Source of the DNA: Silanimonas sp965368785
Lineage (GTDB): Bacteria; Pseudomonadota; Gammaproteobacteria; Xanthomonadales; Xanthomonadaceae
DNA length: 25,678 nt
NCBI GenBank assembly: GCA_965368785.1
Contig: CBDUOG010000027.1
Coordinates: 1 to 25,678 of the forward strand
Reading direction: 5' to 3'
In this document: piece by piece, positions 7,813 to 14,890 of the stretch
Numbering within the stretch: the first letter of the stretch is position 1
How the letters are laid out: every line of letters starts with the position of its first letter
Translations under genes and position numbers: made by a program
The notes under the pieces: model-generated
Database searches by the model: none
What the model was told of the DNA's origin: nothing
The model's input: the letters and a program-made list of their open reading frames with translations, nothing else

Positions 7813-9576
7813 ATGCGTACCCATTTTTGCGGCCAAATTAGTGAGGCCATGATCGGCCAGAGTGTCACCGTGTGTGGCTGGGCCGACGTTGCCCGAAATC
7901 TGGGCGGTGTCTGTTTCATTGATTTGCGCGACCACGAAGGCATTGTGCAGATCGTCGCCGAACCCCAAGACGCCAGCTATAAAACTGCGAGCGAAGTGGG
8001 CTACGAAGACTGCCTGCAAATTACCGGCACGGTTCGTGCGCGCCACTCGGTCAATGACAAAATAAAAACCGGCCGCGTGGAAATTGTCGCCGAGTCAGTC
8101 GAGATTTTGAATAAAGCCGAAAAGCTACCGTTCTATTTGCACGAAACGCCCGGCGAAGACGTCCGTCTTAAGTATCGTTACTTAGACATGCGTCGCCCGG
8201 CGATGCAAGCGATGATGCGCAAACGTAGCGCGTTAGTGCAGGCCATTCGTCGTTATCTAGACACCCGCGGATTTCTGGATATCGAAACGCCGATCCTGAC
8301 CAAAGCAACGCCGGAAGGCGCGCGCGATTACCTGGTGCCCAGCCGCGTGCATCCCGGCGAATTTTTCGCCCTGCCGCAATCACCGCAATTGTTTAAGCAA
8401 TTGCTGATGATGGCCGGCATGGATCGTTATTACCAAATTGCCCGCTGTTTTCGCGACGAAGACTTGCGTGCCGATCGCCAGCCTGAATTTACCCAGCTCG
8501 ACATGGAATTTGCCTTCGTTCGCGAAAGTGATATTCAAGACTTTGTCGAAGAGATGATCCGGGTCATTTTCAAAGAAGTGCAGCAGGCTGAATTGGTAAG
8601 CCCGTTTCCGCGCATCACGTATGCCGAAGCAATGCGCCGTTATGGCTCAGACAAACCGGACCTGCGCATTGAGCTTGAACTGTGCGATATCGCCGAAACC
8701 GCTAAGGCCTGTGAATTCAAAGTATTCAGCGAATGGGCCAATGCCGAAGATGGTCGCGTAGTTGCCCTGCGCGCTCCCGGCGGAGCATCGTTGTCGCGCA
8801 AGCAAATCGACGAGTACGCGGCGTTTGTCACGCGTTACGGCGCCAAGGGTTTGGCCTGGATGCGAATCGATGACATCAGCAAAGGACGCGAAGGCATTAA
8901 CTCGCCGATCGCCAAGTTCCTTGACGACAGCACCTTAAACGCCATTTTGGAAATTAGCGGCGCGCAAAGCGGCGATCTGATTTTCTTCGGCGCGGGCAAC
9001 TGGAAAACGGTTTGCGACTTTATGGGCGCTTTGCGCATCAAGCTCGGCAAAGACCTTGATCTGGTTAAAGCCGGCTGGGCTCCGCTGTGGGTCACCGACT
9101 TTCCGATGTTTGAGTTTGATGCGGAGGCGGATCGCTACGTCGCCCTGCACCACCCATTTACTGCACCCAAGGTCGATGATCTCGAAGACCTACGCAAAAA
9201 CGCTGCGCAAGCCGTGTCGCGCGGTTACGACATGGTTCTAAACGGCAATGAAATCGGTGGCGGCTCGGTGCGTATTCATCGCTCCGAAATGCAGAGTCTG
9301 GTTTTTGACTTGCTCGGAATCAGCAAGCAGGAAGCTCAGCTTAAATTTGGGTTCTTGCTCGAAGCCCTGCGCTACGGCGCACCGCCGCATGGCGGCATCG
9401 CATTTGGTATCGACCGCATCGCGGCATTGATGGCCGGTACCGAGTCGATTCGCGACGTTATCGCGTTTCCGAAGACTGCCAGTGCGCAATGCTTGCTCAC
9501 CGATGCGCCGTCAGCCATTCCTGAAGCGCAGCTCGGCGAGCTATCCATTCGCACTGCGATAAAGCCCAAGGCATAA
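7813..9576 (+). CDS. aspS: Aspartyl-tRNA synthetase
   Basis: Class IIb synthetase charging tRNA-Asp (and possibly tRNA-Asn if non-discriminating). Its 587 residues match the bacterial-type enzyme with GAD insertion (E. coli 590). The N-terminal OB-fold anticodon-binding domain covers about residues 1-105. Class II motif 2 is FRDEDLRADRQPEFTQLDME (from F213) and motif 3 GIAFGIDRIAALMAG (R535). PQSPQLFKQLLM before motif 2 and LHHPFTAPK are typical. F35 and Q46, which recognise the anticodon in E. coli, are kept, but the usually conserved RRRD at 26-29 reads VARN. L30 corresponds to the position that is Leu in discriminating and His in some non-discriminating bacterial enzymes. Ribosome site GGAG 5 bases before the ATG. 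Followed after 3 bases by a hydrolase gene. Confidence 0.97.
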   Translation: MRTHFCGQISEAMIGQSVTVCGWADVARNLGGVCFIDLRDHEGIVQIVAEPQDASYKTASEVGYEDCLQITGTVRARHSVNDKIKTGRVEIVAESVEILNKAEKLPFYLHETPGEDVRLKYRYLDMRRPAMQAMMRKRSALVQAIRRYLDTRGFLDIETPILTKATPEGARDYLVPSRVHPGEFFALPQSPQLFKQLLMMAGMDRYYQIARCFRDEDLRADRQPEFTQLDMEFAFVRESDIQDFVEEMIRVIFKEVQQAELVSPFPRITYAEAMRRYGSDKPDLRIELELCDIAETAKACEFKVFSEWANAEDGRVVALRAPGGASLSRKQIDEYAAFVTRYGAKGLAWMRIDDISKGREGINSPIAKFLDDSTLNAILEISGAQSGDLIFFGAGNWKTVCDFMGALRIKLGKDLDLVKAGWAPLWVTDFPMFEFDAEADRYVALHHPFTAPKVDDLEDLRKNAAQAVSRGYDMVLNGNEIGGGSVRIHRSEMQSLVFDLLGISKQEAQLKFGFLLEALRYGAPPHGGIAFGIDRIAALMAGTESIRDVIAFPKTASAQCLLTDAPSAIPEAQLGELSIRTAIKPKA

Positions 9577-9579
9577 AAC

Positions 9580-10194
9580 ATGGCACCGCGCGTCCTCTTG
9601 CTACATGGCATCTGGATGCGCGGTTTCAGCATGAGCTTGCTCGCTCATCGCCTGCGCAAATCAGGCTTCGATCCACACATCATCGACTACGCCAGTATTT
9701 TCGGCGGCTACCCCTCGGCGCATCACCAGTTGCAACGCGCCCTGGAATCTTCAAAGACACCAACCCATATCGTCGGTCACAGTCTCGGCGGTTTGATGGC
9801 GCTCGCCAGCCTAAACGAGCAGCCCAAAAATCCAGGTGGCCGCATCGTTTGTCTTGGTTCTCCATTGGCCGGAAGCAGTGCTGCAAATTCATTGAACGAC
9901 TTGGGTGCCGGCTGGTTTCTGGGTAAGAGCGGCGCAATTTTGCAAAACGGCGTGAAGCATCTACCTGCTCAGTACGCAGTCGGTGTGATTGCCGGAAACG
10001 TACCGCGTGGTGTCGGTCGACTGTTCGCTCGTTTTGACCAGGCAAACGATGGCACCGTGGGACTCAGTGAAACCCGACTGCCGGGTGTCAGTGAGCACGT
10101 GGTCGTGCCGGTCACCCATACCGGGCTGATCTTCTCCGGTCTGGTTGCAACGCTTACCAGTAACTTTTTACACAGCGGGCATTTCCGACCCTAA
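9580..10194 (+). CDS. Small alpha/beta-hydrolase (esterase/lipase-like), function unknown
   Basis: A 204-residue protein with the alpha/beta-hydrolase pattern: oxyanion-hole strand VLLLHGIWMRG (5-15), nucleophile elbow GHSLGG with Ser68, a candidate acid in FDQANDGTV near residue 156, and a candidate catalytic His in VTHTGL near 180. No signal peptide is seen, so a cytoplasmic enzyme is likely. The compact size and the CLGSPLAGSSAA segment resemble PGAP1/lipase-like hydrolases. The substrate cannot be inferred. It starts three bases after the aspS stop with AAGG 8 bases upstream, so it is probably co-transcribed with aspS; in Pseudomonas yebC follows aspS with no such gene. Confidence 0.8.
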   Translation: MAPRVLLLHGIWMRGFSMSLLAHRLRKSGFDPHIIDYASIFGGYPSAHHQLQRALESSKTPTHIVGHSLGGLMALASLNEQPKNPGGRIVCLGSPLAGSSAANSLNDLGAGWFLGKSGAILQNGVKHLPAQYAVGVIAGNVPRGVGRLFARFDQANDGTVGLSETRLPGVSEHVVVPVTHTGLIFSGLVATLTSNFLHSGHFRP

Positions 10195-10210
10195 ATCCGT
10201 CGGGCAAAGC

Positions 10211-10216
10211 TATAAT
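10211..10216 (+). promoter_or_regulatory. Perfect -10 box upstream of yebC
   Basis: TATAAT lies 30 bases before the yebC ATG, between the hydrolase stop and yebC. I see no good -35 hexamer at 16-18 bases upstream, so this is a tentative start point for the yebC-ruvCAB transcript. Confidence 0.4.
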
Positions 10217-10246
10217 TTGCACCATCTGAATCTTCGATTGTGTGTT

Positions 10247-10987
10247 ATGGCTGGTCATTCTAAGTGGGCAAACATTCAGTATCGCAAGGGCAAGCAGGAC
10301 GCCATGCGTGGCAAAGCGTTCACCAAACTCGTGCGTGAGATCAGCGTGGCGGCGCGCAATGGTGGCGGCGATCCGGGACATAACCCGCGACTGCGCCTGG
10401 CTATTGATCGAGCGATTGTTGCTTCCATGCCGAAGGACAACATCGACCGAGCGATCAAGAAGGCCACCGGTGAGCTTGAAGGCGTCAGCTACGATGAAAT
10501 TCGCTACGAGGGCTATGCTTCCGGCGGCATTGCGGTGATCGTTGATTGCCTAACCGACAATAAAACCCGTACTGTGGCTGACGTGCGACACGCGTTTAAT
10601 AAATTTGGCGGTAATTTGGGCACCGACGGCTCAGTGGCATTTATGTTTAAACACACCGGCGTGTTTAGCTATGCCCCGGGCGCGAACGAGGCAGCCATTA
10701 CCGAAGCAGCCATCGATGGCGGCGCCGATGATGTTTTGGTGCACGAACTCGATGGATCGATCGAGGTGTTGTGCGCGCCGGATCAATTTGAGTCGCTGAA
10801 AGCGTCGTTGCTAAGCGCCGGCCTGGTTGCCGACCAGGCCGAAATTACGATGCGCGCTGAGAATCAGATTTCGGTCGAAGGTGAAACCGCGAAACAGGTT
10901 GCCAAACTGCTGGACTGGCTGGAGGAGATCGATGACGTGCAACATGTCTATTCCAACGCCAACCTGGCTGAAGATGCGTGGGCGTGA
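10247..10987 (+). CDS. yebC: YebC/PmpR-family transcription and translation factor
   Basis: A cytoplasmic 246-residue member of the YebC/TACO1 family, studied both as a DNA-binding regulator (PmpR in Pseudomonas) and as a factor easing ribosome passage through proline-rich stretches. The start MAGHSKWANIQYRKGKQD is the family signature; other hallmarks are AARNGGGDPGHNPRLRLAID, MPKDNIDRAIKKATG, YEGYASGGIAVIVDCLTDN and FNKFGGNLGTDGSVAFMF. The frame is open upstream to 10145, but homology fixes the ATG at 10247; no clear ribosome site precedes it. The 3' end overlaps ruvC. The order yebC-ruvC-ruvA-ruvB is conserved in many proteobacteria. Confidence 0.96.
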   Translation: MAGHSKWANIQYRKGKQDAMRGKAFTKLVREISVAARNGGGDPGHNPRLRLAIDRAIVASMPKDNIDRAIKKATGELEGVSYDEIRYEGYASGGIAVIVDCLTDNKTRTVADVRHAFNKFGGNLGTDGSVAFMFKHTGVFSYAPGANEAAITEAAIDGGADDVLVHELDGSIEVLCAPDQFESLKASLLSAGLVADQAEITMRAENQISVEGETAKQVAKLLDWLEEIDDVQHVYSNANLAEDAWA

Positions 10988-11508
10988 AGCGCATACTCGG
11001 CATTGACCCCGGATCGCGCCATACCGGCATCGGTATTATTGATGTCGATGCGCACGGCAAAGCCAGCTTTGTGCATGCCGAAGTACTTAATTTACTGATT
11101 GATACGGATGACTTTGCCGAACGTTTGGGCAAATTATGTGATTGCATTGACGCCATCATTAGTGAACACAAACCGGACATGTGCGCCATCGAAACGGTAT
11201 TTGTTGATAAGAGCCCACAATCGGCACTGAAGCTCGGACACGCACGCGGCGCCGCCATCGCCACGGTGGTCAGGCGGCATTTGCCGGTTTCCGAATACGC
11301 TCCTCGACTGATCAAACAATCCCTGGTCGGTAAAGGCAGCGCTGAAAAATCTCAGGTGCAACATATGGTGAAAATTATATTGAACCTGCAGCAAAAAAAA
11401 CTTTCCAGCGATGCATCCGATGCGTTGGCAGTCGCGTTGACTCATGCGAACATGGCGGCAACAGCGCAACGCGCCGGCGTCTCAATAGCGGCCATTCGAC
11501 GCCGCTGA
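10978..11508 (+). CDS. ruvC: Holliday junction endodeoxyribonuclease RuvC
   Basis: Cuts Holliday junctions symmetrically within the RuvABC resolvasome. The RNase H-like fold shows its acidic residues: D10 in ILGIDPGSRHTG, the Glu of CAIETVFVDK (near 70) and the aspartates of SSDASDALAVA (near 142-149). SALKLGHARGAA and SEYAPRLIKQSLVGKGSA are typical. Length is 176 (E. coli 173). The start is GTG at 10978, giving a 10-base overlap with yebC; a GTG at 10984 (4-base GTGA overlap, protein beginning VKRILGID) fits the family N-terminus equally well. An A8 run at 11393-11400 codes for QKK just before the catalytic aspartates. The C-terminus ends AAIRRR. Confidence 0.96.
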   Translation: MGVKRILGIDPGSRHTGIGIIDVDAHGKASFVHAEVLNLLIDTDDFAERLGKLCDCIDAIISEHKPDMCAIETVFVDKSPQSALKLGHARGAAIATVVRRHLPVSEYAPRLIKQSLVGKGSAEKSQVQHMVKIILNLQQKKLSSDASDALAVALTHANMAATAQRAGVSIAAIRRR

Positions 11509-11527
11509 TAATAGGAACTTTTCGTAG

Positions 11528-12118
11528 ATGATTGGCAGACTCAAAGGCATATTGATCCATAAACAGCCGCCGTGGTTGGTGGTGGATGTTAATGGCGTGG
11601 GCTATGAGCTCGAGGCACCGATGTCGACGATATACGAATTACCCGAGCTGGGCCGTGAGGTCTATTTGTTTACGCACTACGCGGCAAAAGAAGACAGCGT
11701 TAGCTTGTACGGTTTTGCCAGCGAGTCTGAACGCCGTTTGTTTCGCGATGTTCAGCGCGTGTCTGGCATCGGCGCAAAAATTGCGTTGGCGATATTGTCG
11801 GGCGTAACGGTCAATGCGTTTGCTCAGCAAGTTCAGGCCGGCGATGTCACGGCGCTGACCAAAATCCCCGGAATTGGCAAAAAAACTGCCGAGCGCATGG
11901 TGCTTGAACTGCGCGATCGCGCCGCTAATCTGGGAACATCCAGCTCCGGTGGCGTACCGACAATGGCGCACGACCCGGTCTCGGAAGCCAATATCGCCCT
12001 GCAGCAGCTGGGCTATAAACCCGTGGATGCTTTACGCATGGCGCAGGCGGCTCAGACCGAGGGCGACACGCCCGAAGCAATTATCCGCAAGGCGCTTAAA
12101 TCCGCTTTAAAGCAGTAA
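11528..12118 (+). CDS. ruvA: Holliday junction branch migration protein RuvA
   Basis: Tetrameric DNA-binding subunit that holds the four-way junction open and loads RuvB. Of 196 residues, domain I is an OB fold (MIGRLKGILIHKQPPWLVVD, GVGYELEAPMST), domain II has two helix-hairpin-helix motifs (VSGIGAKIALAILSG and IPGIGKKTAERMVLELRD), and after a flexible linker (GTSSSGGVPTMAHD) domain III (about 147-196, EANIALQQLGYKPVDALRMA) contacts RuvB. It begins 19 bases after ruvC; AGGA lies 11 bases upstream, slightly far for a ribosome site. Confidence 0.97.
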   Translation: MIGRLKGILIHKQPPWLVVDVNGVGYELEAPMSTIYELPELGREVYLFTHYAAKEDSVSLYGFASESERRLFRDVQRVSGIGAKIALAILSGVTVNAFAQQVQAGDVTALTKIPGIGKKTAERMVLELRDRAANLGTSSSGGVPTMAHDPVSEANIALQQLGYKPVDALRMAQAAQTEGDTPEAIIRKALKSALKQ

Positions 12119-12154
12119 TTTGCGCGATACGCTGCGCCTACTGGCGAATCCTTG

Positions 12155-12160
12155 CATAAT
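12155..12160 (+). promoter_or_regulatory. Candidate -10 box for a leaderless ruvB transcript
   Basis: CATAAT (five of six to the -10 consensus) ends six bases before the ruvB ATG, so initiation at the usual distance would fall on the A of the start codon. No convincing -35 hexamer stands 16-18 bases upstream, so this is weak. Confidence 0.3.
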
Positions 12161-12166
12161 GCCGAC

Positions 12167-13231
12167 ATGTCAGCTGAAGAATTCCTAGAAGAAAATCGCG
12201 TACTTGGCTCCGCTGCAACCCGCGAGGATGCACTGGCCGAGGCCAGCATTCGTCCGCGCACATTAGCCGACTATCTCGGTCAGGAGACCGTGCGCGAACA
12301 AATGCAGATATACATCGAGGCGACTAAGCGCCGTCAGGAGGCACTCGACCACGTCCTGATATTCGGGCCGCCGGGTTTGGGTAAGACGACTCTGGCTCAC
12401 GTCATTGCGAACGAGCTCGGTGTCGGCATGCGCCAGACATCGGGGCCGGTTATCGAAAAAGCTGGCGATCTGGCCGCGCTACTCACCAACCTACAGCCGC
12501 ACGACGTCCTGTTCATCGATGAAATTCATCGCCTCTCGCCAGCCGTTGAAGAAGTTCTGTATCCGGCGATGGAGGACTATCAGATCGATATCATGATCGG
12601 CGAAGGTCCGGCCGCGCGCTCGATCAAAATCGATCTGCCGCCCTTTACGCTAGTCGGTGCAACCACCCGTGCCGGTCTGTTGACTGCGCCACTGCGCGAT
12701 CGCTTTGGCATTGTCCAACGCCTCGAGTTTTATAGTCCGGCCGAACTCACCCGCATCGTTCTGCGCTCAGCGCAAATCCTGACGATTGATTGCGATGCCG
12801 AAGGCGCGGCCGAAATCGCCCGTCGCTCGCGCGGCACGCCGCGAATCGCCAACCGTCTGTTGCGTCGTGCGCGTGACTTCGCTCAAGTCAAAGCGGATGG
12901 TCACATCAATCGGGAAGTTTCGGACCTGGCGATGAAGATGCTCAAGGTCGACCCCGAGGGTTTCGACGAGCTCGATCGGCGCATGCTGCGCGTTATTCTG
13001 GAACATTTTGACGGCGGACCGGTGGGTATCGAGTCGTTGGCTGCGGCACTTAGCGAAGAGCGCGGCACTCTGGAAGACGTGATTGAGCCCTATTTAATCC
13101 AACAGGGCTTTTTGATCCGGACCGCGCGTGGACGCATGCTTACGGGCAAGTCGTATCAGCATTTGGGCCTGAAGCCGCCCAACCGATCCGGAACGGATTT
13201 GTTTCCGGCACAAGACGCCGAGAATGACTGA
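12167..13231 (+). CDS. ruvB: Holliday junction branch migration ATPase RuvB
   Basis: Hexameric AAA+ motor driving branch migration with RuvA. With the ATG at 12167 the protein has 354 residues (E. coli 336): Walker A GPPGLGKTT (from 67), Walker B LFIDEIHRL (D118-E119), sensor GATTRAGLL, arginine finger R179 in LRDRFG, then the winged-helix C-terminal domain (LDRRMLRVILEHFDGGPVGI, EPYLIQQGFLIRTARGR). An upstream in-frame TTG at 12152 would add five residues. No ribosome site precedes the ATG, but CATAAT ends six bases before it, which suggests a leaderless transcript in addition to read-through from ruvA 48 bases upstream. The stop overlaps the ybgC start by eight bases. Confidence 0.96.
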   Translation: MSAEEFLEENRVLGSAATREDALAEASIRPRTLADYLGQETVREQMQIYIEATKRRQEALDHVLIFGPPGLGKTTLAHVIANELGVGMRQTSGPVIEKAGDLAALLTNLQPHDVLFIDEIHRLSPAVEEVLYPAMEDYQIDIMIGEGPAARSIKIDLPPFTLVGATTRAGLLTAPLRDRFGIVQRLEFYSPAELTRIVLRSAQILTIDCDAEGAAEIARRSRGTPRIANRLLRRARDFAQVKADGHINREVSDLAMKMLKVDPEGFDELDRRMLRVILEHFDGGPVGIESLAAALSEERGTLEDVIEPYLIQQGFLIRTARGRMLTGKSYQHLGLKPPNRSGTDLFPAQDAEND

Positions 13232-13640
13232 GGTAAATAATTCGGTCTCGTTCAGCATTCCTATAAGGATCTACTGGGAAGATACCGATGCTGGCGGTGT
13301 TGTGTACCACGCCAACTACCTGAAGTTCCTTGAGCGCGCGCGTACCGAATGGGTCCGATCGATCGGCTATTCGCAACAGCAATTGCGCGAATGTGAAAAC
13401 ACGGTGCTTGTTGTGCGCGCAATGAAGATCGAGTTCAAAAAGCCCGCGCGCTTGGACGACGAACTGATTGTCAGCACACAAGTGATGGAACAAAAGCGTG
13501 CCAGTTTGACTCTGATCCAACTGATTACTCGTGATAACGAGGAACTGTTCAGCGCAGAAGTGAAAATTGCCTGCTTGTATGCCGAACAATTTAAGCCCAA
13601 AGCCTTACCCGATTGGTTGACAACCCACCTGAATAAATAA
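13224..13640 (+). CDS. ybgC: YbgC, hotdog-fold acyl-CoA thioesterase of the Tol-Pal cluster
   Basis: A 138-residue 4-hydroxybenzoyl-CoA thioesterase-like protein, usually the first gene of the Tol-Pal operon; family members hydrolyse acyl-CoA and have been linked to phospholipid-synthesis proteins. The motif YWEDTDAGGVVYHANYLKF carries the catalytic Asp22 and His29; FLERARTEWVRSIGYSQQQL and MKIEFKKPARLDDELIV follow as in the family. The ATG overlaps the last eight bases of ruvB (ATGACTGA), so translation is coupled. tolQ begins nine bases after the stop. Confidence 0.94.
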   Translation: MTEVNNSVSFSIPIRIYWEDTDAGGVVYHANYLKFLERARTEWVRSIGYSQQQLRECENTVLVVRAMKIEFKKPARLDDELIVSTQVMEQKRASLTLIQLITRDNEELFSAEVKIACLYAEQFKPKALPDWLTTHLNK

Positions 13641-13649
13641 AGGTTTGAA

Positions 13650-14411
13650 ATGATATTCGCCTCGTCCTTTTACACTGCAACAACCACTCCAGAATCCTTG
13701 CCGGAAACGGCCATGCAGGTCGTTGCTCCTGCTGCAGAAGGTCTGGATTACATGCAGCTGATCTTGCACGCCAGCCTTCCGGTGCAGTTGGTATTGCATT
13801 TGTTGGTGCTCGGCTCAGTGATCAGCTGGTTCATCATTTTCAAAAAGTCGCGAGTCTACGCTCGGGCCGATTCCGCCTGCGAAGAGTTTGAGTCGCGTTT
13901 CTGGTCGGGCATTGAGCTCAACAACTTATATGCCGCAGCAACCGAGCGAAACCGCCAAATCACCGGCATGGAAGCCATCTTCGAGGGCGGGTTCCGCGAA
14001 TTTATGCGCTTACGCGAAAAGAAAGGCGTTGACGGGCGCATTCAGCTTGAAGGCGCACAGCGCGCCATGCGGGTGAGCACCGCGCGCGAAATCGATGAAC
14101 TCGATCGCAGCTTAGAAACCCTGGCTAATATCGGCTCGACCGCACCATACGTGGGCCTGGTCGGCACCGTCATCGGCATCATGATTTCATTCCATGGCCT
14201 GGCCAGCATGAAAGAAGCCACCATCGCTACCGTCGCACCCGGCATTTCTGAAGCGCTGGTCGCAACCGCTATGGGCTTAGTCGCTGCAATTCCGGCAGTC
14301 TGGGCCTACAACCGCTTCTCTACCCGCGTTGAACGCCTGGCCGTGCGTTACGAAAGTTTCGCCGAAGAGTTTTCATCTATCTTGCAGCGCAAGCTGCACC
14401 TGGATGACTGA
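13650..14411 (+). CDS. tolQ: TolQ, proton-channel subunit of the Tol-Pal motor
   Basis: Inner-membrane MotA/ExbB-family stator that, with TolR, uses the proton gradient to energise TolA. TM1 is near residues 45-64 (QLVLHLLVLGSVISWFIIF), TM2 near 160-182 (GSTAPYVGLVGTVIGIMISF) and TM3 near 194-217 (GISEALVATAMGLVAAIPAV). The conserved STAPYVGLVGTV and EALVATAMGL segments line the channel. At 253 residues it is about 22 longer than E. coli TolQ (230), through a polar N-terminal extension. The ATG at 13650 is supported by AAGG 6 bases upstream; Met22 (13713) is an alternative start with GGAAA upstream. Confidence 0.96.
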   Translation: MIFASSFYTATTTPESLPETAMQVVAPAAEGLDYMQLILHASLPVQLVLHLLVLGSVISWFIIFKKSRVYARADSACEEFESRFWSGIELNNLYAAATERNRQITGMEAIFEGGFREFMRLREKKGVDGRIQLEGAQRAMRVSTAREIDELDRSLETLANIGSTAPYVGLVGTVIGIMISFHGLASMKEATIATVAPGISEALVATAMGLVAAIPAVWAYNRFSTRVERLAVRYESFAEEFSSILQRKLHLDD

Positions 14412-14455
14412 GGGGTGTTAACCCTGCCCTTCACACTGCAACGTTAGGTTAAATC

Positions 14456-14887
14456 ATGTCTGCTCTGACCCGCCGAAAAAAACGTAAGTTAAAAAACGAA
14501 ATCAATGTCGTGCCCTACATCGACGTGATGTTGGTGCTGTTGATTATTTTTATGGTGACGGCGCCGCTGCTGAATCTAGGTGTAGACATTGAACTACCGC
14601 AGTCCAATGCCAAGCCCATTGAACAAAATAAAGATCCGGTGATCGTGTCGATCAACTCGCGCGGCGAATATTCATTAAAACTGCGCGATGCGGATGAAGA
14701 ATTCTTAGATCGTGATTTGCTCGCGCGCAAGATCGCGGCCTTTATCCGTGCCAATCCGCAAACACCGGTGTACATCGCTGCCGACCAACGGCTGCCCTAT
14801 CAAAATGTCATGGAAGCCATGGTTTTACTGCAGGGCGCCGGCGTACCTAAAGTGGGACTGATGAGCCAACCCGACGGCAATCCCTGA
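14456..14887 (+). CDS. tolR: TolR, proton-channel and periplasmic subunit of the Tol-Pal motor
   Basis: ExbD/MotB-family partner of TolQ with 143 residues: a basic cytoplasmic start (RRKKRKLKNEINVVPYIDV), a single TM helix (about 21-41) with the proton-path Asp23 at exactly the E. coli position, and a periplasmic dimerising domain ending in PVYIAADQRLPYQNVMEAMV and GVPKVGLMSQP. A 44-base gap follows tolQ; it holds a four- to five-pair hairpin (AGGGGTGTTAACCCT) without a T tract. AGG lies 8 bases before the ATG. tolA starts three bases after the stop. Confidence 0.96.
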   Translation: MSALTRRKKRKLKNEINVVPYIDVMLVLLIIFMVTAPLLNLGVDIELPQSNAKPIEQNKDPVIVSINSRGEYSLKLRDADEEFLDRDLLARKIAAFIRANPQTPVYIAADQRLPYQNVMEAMVLLQGAGVPKVGLMSQPDGNP

Positions 14888-14890
14888 TCC

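Noticed and set aside
10145..10246. Upstream extension of the yebC frame by 34 codons
   Set aside because: It overlaps the hydrolase gene and precedes the invariant MAGHSKW start.
14412..14455. Hairpin in the tolQ-tolR gap as a terminator
   Set aside because: The stem is only four to five pairs with no T tract, and tolR needs to be co-expressed with tolQ.
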